Shown here piece after piece: positions 30,922 to 39,279 of a stretch of DNA of 64,000 bases. Both the position numbers and the translations under genes were made by a program. The notes below the pieces were generated by a model. The model was not told where the DNA came from. It was given only the letters and a program-made list of their open reading frames with translations, and searched no databases. Numbering within the stretch: the first letter of the stretch is position 1; each line of letters opens with the position of its first letter. Origin of the DNA: an uncultured Clostridia bacterium (lineage in GTDB: Bacteria > Bacillota > Clostridia > Oscillospirales > CAG-272); NCBI GenBank assembly GCA_946407735.1, contig CAMJPL010000002.1, positions 1-64,000 of the forward strand, written 5' to 3'.

Positions 30922-32361
30922 TCAGCTGTAAAGGGTGTTGATCCGTTCGAGCAGAGCGATATCCTTGTCCTTGTTCTTTTCGTAATAGGAAGCGAGATCG
31001 CTGCCGGGGCTGGAGGTATTGAACAGATTGTTGAAGGCGAGCGCCATCTGCGCCGAGAAGGAATAGGCTAGCTCGACCTTCATCCTGCCCATGATGAGGT
31101 CTATCACCTTCGCCGACTGCTCGTCGTAGGTGTATTTGTTTTTCAGCGCCTTCTCGATGAACGCCGGGGCGACGGTGTAGTAGCCGGAGGCGGTCATCGC
31201 CTCGATGCAGGCGCCGATCTTCTCGAGATCCGGCGCCGTTATCGGCACGCCGTGAGAGTAATCGGTATAGCCGGCGATATAATCGGGCTGAGACTCGTCG
31301 AGCTTCGGGGTGCAGATGACTCCGTAATCGACGTCGGAATCGCGCAGGAAGGTCTCCATCATCCCGAGAGAGTCGTAATAGTAGAGAGCCTGACCGCTCG
31401 CGAATATCTGCTGCACAGGCGAGTTGTCGCCGGAGATAAGGAATACCGACGGCGATTCGAAGAAGACCTTATACAGCTTTTCGACCGCCGCGGACGCCTT
31501 CGAGACGTCGAAGACGAATTCAAGCTGCCCGTCCTTGTTCTTCGCGAAGGTATCTATTCCCATGGACGGCTGCATGCAGATATAGTTGTGGGTCTTGACG
31601 AGACCGAAGATGTCTCCCTCGTTTTTTTCACCGTTGCCGTCGACATCGGAATAGACGGCGTTTATCATTTCTATCAGCCTGTCGAGCGTCCATGTGCCGT
31701 CGAATATGCTGTCGTAGGGCACCTTCAGCCCGTAGTCGGCGGCGAGCGATTTGTTGATATACCACACTCTGGCGCGGGAAAGCCCGAAGTATGACATGTA
31801 GTTCGAGAACAGCAGCATCTTTCCGTTGATCTCATACGCGTCGACCGAATGCTTCGGCCACCAGTCGGCCGAGAAGTCGATGCCCTTGATACCGCTGATG
31901 TCGCTCATGTACCCGCCGAGAGCCAGCTCGGCCATCCTGAGATCCTGACCGGTGGCGATGTCGAACGCGTCCTCTCCGGCGATAATGACGTCCGCCAGCT
32001 TCCCGGGATCGTCATAAAGCACGCTTTTTATCGTGATATTGAGCTTTTCCTCGACCTCCCTGTTGGAGCGGTAGATGGCGTCGTTCAGCACGTCGCCTGT
32101 CTCCTCCTCCCTTATCGAGAAGCGATAGATATCGTACTGCCGTGTGTCTCCGAGGCGGAGCGTGTAGCCGCCGAGATCGGATGACGGGAAATCGGCGAAG
32201 GACGGCGCCTGCGTCTCCTCTTCCTCCGCGGCGGTCTCAGCCGCCGCGGCAGTCGTCTCAACCGTATCGGCGACGCCTTCTTCGCTCACCGCGGCTTCTC
32301 CGCAGGCTGACGAAGCGAGCGCGAGCATGGCAAGGATCAGAGCTGATAACTGTTTTTTCAT
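30922..32361 (-). CDS. ABC transporter extracellular solute-binding lipoprotein
   Basis: MKKQLSALILAMLALASSACG lipobox; acidic linker; SBP body. Start moved to the MKK methionine. Confidence 0.88.
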   Translation of the reverse strand: MKKQLSALILAMLALASSACGEAAVSEEGVADTVETTAAAAETAAEEEETQAPSFADFPSSDLGGYTLRLGDTRQYDIYRFSIREEETGDVLNDAIYRSNREVEEKLNITIKSVLYDDPGKLADVIIAGEDAFDIATGQDLRMAELALGGYMSDISGIKGIDFSADWWPKHSVDAYEINGKMLLFSNYMSYFGLSRARVWYINKSLAADYGLKVPYDSIFDGTWTLDRLIEMINAVYSDVDGNGEKNEGDIFGLVKTHNYICMQPSMGIDTFAKNKDGQLEFVFDVSKASAAVEKLYKVFFESPSVFLISGDNSPVQQIFASGQALYYYDSLGMMETFLRDSDVDYGVICTPKLDESQPDYIAGYTDYSHGVPITAPDLEKIGACIEAMTASGYYTVAPAFIEKALKNKYTYDEQSAKVIDLIMGRMKVELAYSFSAQMALAFNNLFNTSSPGSDLASYYEKNKDKDIALLERINTLYS

Positions 32362-32411
32362 CAAAATCATCTCCACCGGTATTGCTTTTTCGTATTCCGT
32401 ATGCTATACTT

Positions 32412-32440
32412 ATTATATCAGCAAGAGACGGTGCGCGCAA
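32412..32440 (-). promoter_or_regulatory. sigma70-type promoter (TTGCGC-17-TATAAT) for the SBP operon
   Basis: Reverse complement -35 TTGCGC (32435-32440), -10 TATAAT (32412-32417). Confidence 0.6.
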
Positions 32441-32445
32441 TATCA

Positions 32446-32481
32446 ATTTCAAACTGTTTTTTAATTATTTCAAACCATTTT
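32446..32481. promoter_or_regulatory. Putative AraC operator: direct repeats with 21-bp period
   Basis: ATTTCAAACTGTTTT (32446-32460) and ATTTCAAACCATTTT (32467-32481), 13/15 identical, 5 bp from the -35 of the SBP promoter. Confidence 0.65.
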
Positions 32482-32493
32482 CGGTCATACGCG

Positions 32494-33381
32494 ATGAACC
32501 TAAAAATGATCGACCCGTATCTGCGATCGGCTTCCACCTTTCTGTGGGATTATATGGACGCCGAGCCCTCGGTTTCATACGAGATGCGGATGTTCGCCGT
32601 AAGCGACGGCGAGGCGAAGCTGTATCTCGGGGACGAGATGACTTTGATGAAAGCCGGATCGGTGCTTCTCACCGGGGCCGGGATGCCGTATCTTTTCCGA
32701 AATCTCGATGAAGAAACGCCATTCACTCTCTACTGCATAAGCTACGATATAACGCAGGAGTTCAGGGATACCGCGGTATGGATCCCGCCGACCCATCTGT
32801 CTTCCTTTCATCCCGAATATATTATAGACAAGCGCCCCTTCGCATCGCAGGGCTTCGGGTTTCCGATACTTCTGCACGGAGCCGGGGAGATAACGGAACT
32901 TATCATACAGATCTACGGCGAATGGATGAAAAACGACTCCTTCTCGATAGATCTCGCCTCAGGGCTGATAAAGACCGCTTTGATAACCGCTCTGCGGTCC
33001 CGCGGGGACGAAAGCGGAGAGATGAAGAGAGAGCCTTTGAGCCTGCAGAACGCGAGATCGGCTGTAAGATATATGGAAAGCCGCTTCCGTGAGAACATAA
33101 GCGAAAAGTCGATCGCAAGGGAATTCAGCTTTCATCCGTATTATCTCGCGAGGATAATCAAAAGATGGTACGGCGTCACGCCGTACAGATATATCCTTGA
33201 GCTCAGGCTCCGTGAAGCAAGGCGTCTGCTTGAGGAGACATCGCTCACGGTCGGTGAGATAGGTCGGATATGCGGTTTTTCCAGCCAGCAGGCCTTCGCG
33301 GCGGCGCTGAAGCGCGAAACGGGGATGACGGCGCTCGGATTCAGAAAGCCGAAGACGGATATAAAAACCGCGGAGCCGTGA
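32494..33381 (+). CDS. AraC family transcriptional regulator
   Basis: C-terminal RYMESRFRENISEKSIAREFSFHPYYLARIIKRWYGVTPYRYILELRLREARRLLEETSLTVGEIGRICGFSSQQAFAAALKRETGMTALGFR; ORF track start 32401 is likely too far upstream. Confidence 0.92.
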   Translation: MNLKMIDPYLRSASTFLWDYMDAEPSVSYEMRMFAVSDGEAKLYLGDEMTLMKAGSVLLTGAGMPYLFRNLDEETPFTLYCISYDITQEFRDTAVWIPPTHLSSFHPEYIIDKRPFASQGFGFPILLHGAGEITELIIQIYGEWMKNDSFSIDLASGLIKTALITALRSRGDESGEMKREPLSLQNARSAVRYMESRFRENISEKSIAREFSFHPYYLARIIKRWYGVTPYRYILELRLREARRLLEETSLTVGEIGRICGFSSQQAFAAALKRETGMTALGFRKPKTDIKTAEP

Positions 33382-33391
33382 CGCTCCGCGG
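33368..33391 (+). terminator. Hairpin at the end of the AraC gene
   Basis: CCGCGGAGC cgtgac GCTCCGCGG; no clear T-tract. Confidence 0.4.
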
Positions 33392-33407
33392 GTAAATCGG
33401 TGATATC

Positions 33408-34151
33408 TTATTCGATTATATTCGACGTTATCTCGTCCACTCCCCACGACACAAGCTCGGCGGCCCTTGAAAGACTGTCGACAGTCCAGCAGTTCACCTC
33501 GATACCGGCGGCATGGCAGGCTTTGAGCTTTTCCTCGGTAAGTCTGCCGGCCTCTATGTCGAGATCCATGCCGTCGGCCGTCAGCTTCTCTATGAGAGCG
33601 GCGTCGACGTCGCCCGTCAAAAACTGGCACTTCTGCTCCGGGCGGGCTTCCTTCACGAGCTCAAGATTGTGATATCCGAAGGAAATGAATATCGTGCTGT
33701 CGAGATATCCGTCGAAGATATCGAGGATCGAGCGGATCTCCTCCGCCGTGAAGCGGCTTTTGAGCTCGGGCACGCACACCTTGCCGTAGGACGAGCAGAT
33801 CTTGACGTATTCGCTCGGAAGGCATAATCTGAGATCGCCGCGGTCCGTCCTGCCGTCTATATCCTTCAATGTTAGAGCGCGCAGATCGGCGAGAGTTGAA
33901 TCCTCCATCACGAGATCGGTCTCGCAGATCCTTCCGCTCCGGCCGTCGTGATTGCAGATGAACTGCCCGTCGATTGTACGCCAGATATCGGTCTCGACGC
34001 CCCAGTAGCTGCGGTTTCCGGCAGCTATGAACGCGGCGGCGGTGTTTTCGGTCTCGACTCCGCTCACGCCTCTGTGAGCGACCATCTTTGTGTTTCCGTG
34101 ATCTGACAGCTTCAAAGTATCGCGCATGATGAGTCTCCGTTCATAAATCAA
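33408..34151 (-). CDS. Glycerophosphodiester phosphodiesterase
   Basis: MVAHRGVSGVETENTAAAF; GVETDIWRTIDGQFICNHDG. Confidence 0.92.
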   Translation of the reverse strand: MIYERRLIMRDTLKLSDHGNTKMVAHRGVSGVETENTAAAFIAAGNRSYWGVETDIWRTIDGQFICNHDGRSGRICETDLVMEDSTLADLRALTLKDIDGRTDRGDLRLCLPSEYVKICSSYGKVCVPELKSRFTAEEIRSILDIFDGYLDSTIFISFGYHNLELVKEARPEQKCQFLTGDVDAALIEKLTADGMDLDIEAGRLTEEKLKACHAAGIEVNCWTVDSLSRAAELVSWGVDEITSNIIE

Positions 34152-34247
34152 TATTTTAGAGTATTATTAGTATATACCCAAAAACGCCGGAATGCAACAG
34201 GAAACGGTAAAATTAATTCACAATCTTCATAAAAAAGAGGCAGTGAC

Positions 34248-35234
34248 ATGAATGATCTGATAAGAAAGGGCTACATCGGAAATCCGTCCCAGCTCGTCAC
34301 CCTCAGGCGTATCGTATCCGACGAGGGAAAGTCGAAGGGATGCGGTATAATCGAGGCGGAGACCGCAAACGGGCTTCGGGTGGACATACTCGCCGACGCC
34401 GGGCTCGACATCGGGCACGCAAGATACAAGGGGATGCCTGTATCGTGGATGAGCAAAAACGGCTATGACGGCCCGGCGGCGATATCGCCGTACGAGACCG
34501 AGTTCGTGAACACCTTCCCGGGAGGTCTGCTCTATACCTGCGGACTGAGATCGGCAGGTCCGGCGAACCGGGACGGCGGCGAATGGCATCCGCTGCACGG
34601 CAGATACCACAGCCTCCCGGCGGAGAGGATATCCGCCGAGCTTAAAGACGATGAGATCATAATAAAGGGAGTCGTCCGTGAGACAGCCCTGTTCGGGCAT
34701 TGTCTCGAGGTAAAGCGCGAGATACGGATGCCGGTGTTCGGCTCGTCGATAAGCGTAAAAGACGTTATAACAAATATGTCGCCGAAGGACGAGGAGATAA
34801 TGACGATCTATCACTGCAACTTCGGCTATCCCCTTCTCTCGGAGAACGCCCGCCTGATCCTCCCGCAAGACAGGGATACGATCCCTCGCACAGATTTCGC
34901 CCGGACCGCTCTCGGCCGCGAATGCGGATTCGACAAGCCGATAGACGGCGAGGAGGAGCGCGTCTTCTTCCAGATAATGAAGAGCGAATTCTGCGCCAGG
35001 CTTGAAAACAGATCGGTAAAAACGGCCATGACGATTACATGGAGCGGAGACACCCTGCCGATCCTGTCGCAGTGGAGAAGCATGGGCAGCGGGGATTATG
35101 TTCTCGGGCTTGAGCCGACAAACTGCTATATCATGGGAAGGCATGACGAGCGCGAAAACGGCACGCTCAGGATCCTTCCGGCGTATGAAAGCGTCACGCA
35201 CGAAGTTACGATATCCTTCGAGACCGTCGAATGA
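34248..35234 (+). CDS. DUF4432/aldose 1-epimerase-like protein
   Basis: VDILADAGLDIGHARYKGMPVSW; FPGGLLYTCGLRSAGPANRDGGEWHPLHGRYHSLPAE. Confidence 0.85.
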   Translation: MNDLIRKGYIGNPSQLVTLRRIVSDEGKSKGCGIIEAETANGLRVDILADAGLDIGHARYKGMPVSWMSKNGYDGPAAISPYETEFVNTFPGGLLYTCGLRSAGPANRDGGEWHPLHGRYHSLPAERISAELKDDEIIIKGVVRETALFGHCLEVKREIRMPVFGSSISVKDVITNMSPKDEEIMTIYHCNFGYPLLSENARLILPQDRDTIPRTDFARTALGRECGFDKPIDGEEERVFFQIMKSEFCARLENRSVKTAMTITWSGDTLPILSQWRSMGSGDYVLGLEPTNCYIMGRHDERENGTLRILPAYESVTHEVTISFETVE

Positions 35235-35252
35235 TCTTACGATACACCATCT

Positions 35253-35954
35253 ATGAGCAAAAAAGCGATCTTCTGGGATTTTGACGGGACTCTGGTATAT
35301 CCGAACGAGGCGTACACTCTCACCCTCGGCGAAGCTATGCGGGAATCGGGATATGAAACGGATATCGGCGACCTCCGAAGATGCGTCATCGAAGCCATAC
35401 CGTGGCATCACTCCGGCACGATCTATCCTCACGCGAAGGACGGCGGGTTTTGGCGGGAGGTATTCGGCGTGCTCGAAAAATATTACGATGCATTCGGGGT
35501 AAGAAAAGAGGACCGGGAAAGTATAAACAGCCGATACGCCGCTCTTATGCCGAAGTTCGGATACACGGCGTATGACGACGCAGAATACGCGCTCGGCGGA
35601 TGCCGCCGTCTCGGCTTTGAATGCTTTCTTCTGTCGAACAACTTCCCGGAACTGACACAGGCGGTAAAGGCGCTCGGTCTCGGCGGATATTTCTCGGATC
35701 ATATCATCTCCGGCTCGACAGGATACGACAAGCCCTGCCGCGAGATATTCGATATCGCGTTAAGAAAGGCCGGATATCCCGACGTCACGTATATGGTCGG
35801 CGACAATCCATACGCCGACATCGGCGGCGCAAAAGCCGCCGGGATGAAAACGATATGGATCGACCGATCCGGTAAGGGTGACTTAAGCGGCGCTGATCAT
35901 ATCTGCCGCAGCTTATCCGAGATACCGAAAATACTCGCGGGTGAAAAAATATAA
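35253..35954 (+). CDS. HAD superfamily hydrolase
   Basis: AIFWDFDGTLVYPNE; LSNNFPE; YMVGDNPYADIGGAKAAGMKTIWI. Confidence 0.92.
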   Translation: MSKKAIFWDFDGTLVYPNEAYTLTLGEAMRESGYETDIGDLRRCVIEAIPWHHSGTIYPHAKDGGFWREVFGVLEKYYDAFGVRKEDRESINSRYAALMPKFGYTAYDDAEYALGGCRRLGFECFLLSNNFPELTQAVKALGLGGYFSDHIISGSTGYDKPCREIFDIALRKAGYPDVTYMVGDNPYADIGGAKAAGMKTIWIDRSGKGDLSGADHICRSLSEIPKILAGEKI

Positions 35955-35969
35955 GGAAAGATACCGGCA

Positions 35970-36003
35970 AAACGCTCCCGGCTGAAAAACGCCGGGAGCG
36001 TTA
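35970..36003 (+). terminator. Rho-independent terminator
   Basis: AACGCTCCCGGC tgaaaaac GCCGGGAGCGTT then T-rich. Confidence 0.75.
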
Positions 36004-36029
36004 TTATGCTGTTTTGCCTGACCGAACGC

Positions 36030-38102
36030 TCATTCGAGCGCCACGGCGACGGCTTCGAAATTCGCCTTTAGCTGAACCTTGAGATATCCGTTTGAGATGG
36101 ATATCTCGTTGTTTTCGCTCGATACGGCGTCTTTGATCCTCGAGGCGTCGACAGGGAGTGCGACATACTCCGGGATCTTCCCGCCGAAGGTATGGATCAC
36201 GGCGAGAGTGCCGCCGTCCGCACCTCTGCGCACAACGGCCTGCCAGCCGGTCGGCTTCAGATAGCTGTCCGTGCCGCTGCCGTATATATGCGACTCGCCG
36301 TCTCTGATTATATGCGAATACTTTTTATAGAAGGAGATCGCCCTGTCGGCGGCGGCCCACTGCTCGCCCGTGAGATCGTAGACGTCGCCCGACACGCACA
36401 TTACGCCGAGGAAGGTGTTGACAAGCGAATAGTTGATCCTCCTGATCGAGTCGGTCTTTCTCAGCACGGCCCAGATCTGGCTCTTTGACGGCTGCATCAG
36501 GCGATGAAGATTGGCCGCTATGATCGGGATATGCACACATTCATGGGCGTCGGAGAACGACGCCATGTCGCATCTATTCAGCATCGACGGCTCGAGGCGG
36601 TGACCTCCGGACGAGCAGCACTCGATAACGATGCCGGGCACGCGCTCGTGTATCTCGTCCATAAAGCTCTGAGTGGCGAGAAGGCTCTTGCGCAGGCCTT
36701 CGCCCAGCCCGTCGGCATCGTCGCAGCCGACGCCTATCGAATCGTTGTAGTCGATCTTTATATATCCGAAGCCGTTGCCGCGGAGCTTGTCTATCACCCT
36801 GCTTCTGAGATATTCCCTTACCTGCGGCTTCTTCATGTCGAGGAAGGTCCTTCCGCTCGTGATCGGGAAGCCGTTCCTCGTAAGAAGCATATCCTTGTTT
36901 TTATACACCTCGCTTGACGCCGAACAGTTCTCGAGCTCGAACCAGATCCCGGGGATCATACCGTCTTTTCTGATCATATCGGTGACCTTGGAAAGCCCCT
37001 CCGGGAAGCGCTTCTCGTTCACGTTCCAGTCGCCGATGAGTCCCCAGTCCCTGTCGCAGTACCATCCGGCGTCGATGACGAAGTAGTCGAAGCCTTTGTC
37101 TTTTATGACGCCGAGGATGCTTTCGATGTTTTCCTCGCTCGGATTGCCCCATGTCGTGCAGTACTCGTTGAACACCACCGGGAGCCCTCTGCCGGTCTTA
37201 GTCTTTACATTGCCCGAATGACGGTGCAGATCGAGCAGACGCTGGGAGACCTCAAAAACGCCGCCCTCGCCCGACGTAAGACAGGCATCGGGAGTCTCAA
37301 AGCTCTCCCCGGGGCGGACGGTCTTCTGCCAGTGCCCGTAATCATAGTCGGCAAGCCCGCCTCTGAGGCAAAGCTCGCTTCCCTGACGCCAGAATTCCAT
37401 CTGCCACGATGACGGGCAGGCAAGCTGAGCCGCCCATACGACCCCGGCGCTTTTGTCCTCGACGGCAGCGTACGGGAACCAGCCTCTCACAGGCATCGAG
37501 CCGATCTGACCGAATTTCTCGACCCTCGCACCGTAGCCGCTCCATGACTGCTCAAGATGATAGTCAAGGACGCTGCCGCTTTCGGCCTTTCCCTCGGCGC
37601 TCCACCAGCTTCTCGCGCGGTGCAGCATAAGGGCGTCGGTCTCGTCCGTGCCGCCGAACGGAGTCAGCATCCCGAGCGAGAATGAAGATATATGCTCAAG
37701 CACGGCGTCATGGTCGGAAAGATTCTCGAAGACAGATCTTATCTTCAGCGCCCGGCTGCCCTGCTCGTATGACAGGATGTGCTTCGCCTTATATCCACGC
37801 TCGTCGGCAAGAGTGGTGGTGACGACAGCCGTCCCGTCCTTCTCTTCTTTTGTCTGTGACTCATATTTCATCGCGTAGGTCGACTGAGCGGCCGACATCG
37901 TGACGCCGGCGGCGAATCCGGCCGGAAGATTGTCGCCGCGGATATACAGCTGAACGAGACTGTCGACGGCCCTGTCCTTCCATATGACTTTATCCGCCGC
38001 GTTGTCCGGGACGACGATCATTCCGACATGACCGCCGTCGTCCGCGGCATACATGACCCTCATATCGCCGAAAAGATAACTGCCGATTATTCTGTTTGGC
38101 AT
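36030..38102 (-). CDS. GH36 alpha-galactosidase
   Basis: FDYFVIDAGWYCDRDWGLIGDWNVNEKRFPEGL; GYIKIDYNDSIG; IVIECCSSGGHRLEPSML. Confidence 0.92.
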   Translation of the reverse strand: MPNRIIGSYLFGDMRVMYAADDGGHVGMIVVPDNAADKVIWKDRAVDSLVQLYIRGDNLPAGFAAGVTMSAAQSTYAMKYESQTKEEKDGTAVVTTTLADERGYKAKHILSYEQGSRALKIRSVFENLSDHDAVLEHISSFSLGMLTPFGGTDETDALMLHRARSWWSAEGKAESGSVLDYHLEQSWSGYGARVEKFGQIGSMPVRGWFPYAAVEDKSAGVVWAAQLACPSSWQMEFWRQGSELCLRGGLADYDYGHWQKTVRPGESFETPDACLTSGEGGVFEVSQRLLDLHRHSGNVKTKTGRGLPVVFNEYCTTWGNPSEENIESILGVIKDKGFDYFVIDAGWYCDRDWGLIGDWNVNEKRFPEGLSKVTDMIRKDGMIPGIWFELENCSASSEVYKNKDMLLTRNGFPITSGRTFLDMKKPQVREYLRSRVIDKLRGNGFGYIKIDYNDSIGVGCDDADGLGEGLRKSLLATQSFMDEIHERVPGIVIECCSSGGHRLEPSMLNRCDMASFSDAHECVHIPIIAANLHRLMQPSKSQIWAVLRKTDSIRRINYSLVNTFLGVMCVSGDVYDLTGEQWAAADRAISFYKKYSHIIRDGESHIYGSGTDSYLKPTGWQAVVRRGADGGTLAVIHTFGGKIPEYVALPVDASRIKDAVSSENNEISISNGYLKVQLKANFEAVAVALE

Positions 38103-38139
38103 AGCCGTGCCTCCTTCTGTGATCAGGATCCGATTTTTG

Positions 38140-39279
38140 TCAGATTATCCCCTCGCCGGTCGTCTTCCCTTCGCTGTCCGAGAAGGTGACGTGTATCGGG
38201 GCTTTATATTCCTCGCCGAGACTTATCATGGCGCCGATATAGTCGGCCTTTTCGCGGTCTTTGTTTTTATGAAGGGGGATCCCTCCGACCACGGCGTCGC
38301 AGCACTGGCCTCTTTCGTCATATTTACTTCCCGCGCGCCAGATCTCGGCGCAGTGATGATGGCCGTATATCAGCACCTCGGGCTTTATGCTGTCGCGCAT
38401 CATAGCCGCCCATTCCGAGTACAGCTCGTTCTCTATATCGAACGGAGGATAATATTTATATGTGAACGGGATATGGCAGATGACGACTCTGTGGCTGACG
38501 CCGGGAGCGAGATACTCATCGTCGGCGTTCGCTATCACCTGTTTTATATACTCGGTCTCGCGCAGACGGAAGCCGTGCATGCATATCGTGCCGCCGTACT
38601 CCACGCTCGAGTCATCCTTGTCCTCGCCGCAGTCGAGCACCAGTCCCCACAGTCCTCCGCAGCGGAAGGTATAGTAGGTCTTGCCGTCCCTCGTCGGGGT
38701 GTAGCGCTCGAACTGCTCGGCGCAGAGGCCTCTCGTGTCGTGATTGCCGCGGCTGAATACGGCTGGGATCATCCCGAGCGTCACGCCGCCGGATATCGCG
38801 AAGACCGTCATTATATGATCGACGCTCGCGCTCGAGTCGGGGATATCGCCGTTTAGCACCAGAAGATCGGTCTCGCCGCGCCATCTCTCGGAGAACGCTA
38901 TCGGCTCGTCGCGGAGATTGTGCGTGTCGGAGATATGTAGTATATTCACGCCCTTTTTCTCCGGCGCAAGAGGCCGGAACTCGAATTCGGTGATGTACGG
39001 ATCTGAGCCCTTTGGATAATACGGCTGACGGTCGGGGAACAGACGGAACACCGTCGTGTATCTTCCGGCTCTGTCAAGCTCGCTCATCGGCACCTCGACA
39101 CGGTGGACCTTTGTCTCCGAACGCATGATGCCGTTCGACTCGTCGTAATACTTTACGCCGTTTATCTCAACCCAGAATACAGCCGAAGCGTCTATGACCG
39201 CGAAGATCTGATACGTGTCCTTCATCGCGAAGACTGTCGGCGCGAAAACCATATGTTCCGGAAGCGATATATTGTTCAA
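38140..39279 (-). CDS. Metallophosphoesterase (calcineurin-like) with N-terminal beta domain
   Basis: NILHISDTHNL; LNGDIPD; SRGNHDTRG; VVICHIPF; LIYGHHH. Confidence 0.9.
   Translation of the reverse strand: MNNISLPEHMVFAPTVFAMKDTYQIFAVIDASAVFWVEINGVKYYDESNGIMRSETKVHRVEVPMSELDRAGRYTTVFRLFPDRQPYYPKGSDPYITEFEFRPLAPEKKGVNILHISDTHNLRDEPIAFSERWRGETDLLVLNGDIPDSSASVDHIMTVFAISGGVTLGMIPAVFSRGNHDTRGLCAEQFERYTPTRDGKTYYTFRCGGLWGLVLDCGEDKDDSSVEYGGTICMHGFRLRETEYIKQVIANADDEYLAPGVSHRVVICHIPFTYKYYPPFDIENELYSEWAAMMRDSIKPEVLIYGHHHCAEIWRAGSKYDERGQCCDAVVGGIPLHKNKDREKADYIGAMISLGEEYKAPIHVTFSDSEGKTTGEGII

Noticed and set aside
34227-35702. 491-aa minus-strand ORF
   Set aside because: Antisense to the DUF4432 and HAD genes, which have clear motifs
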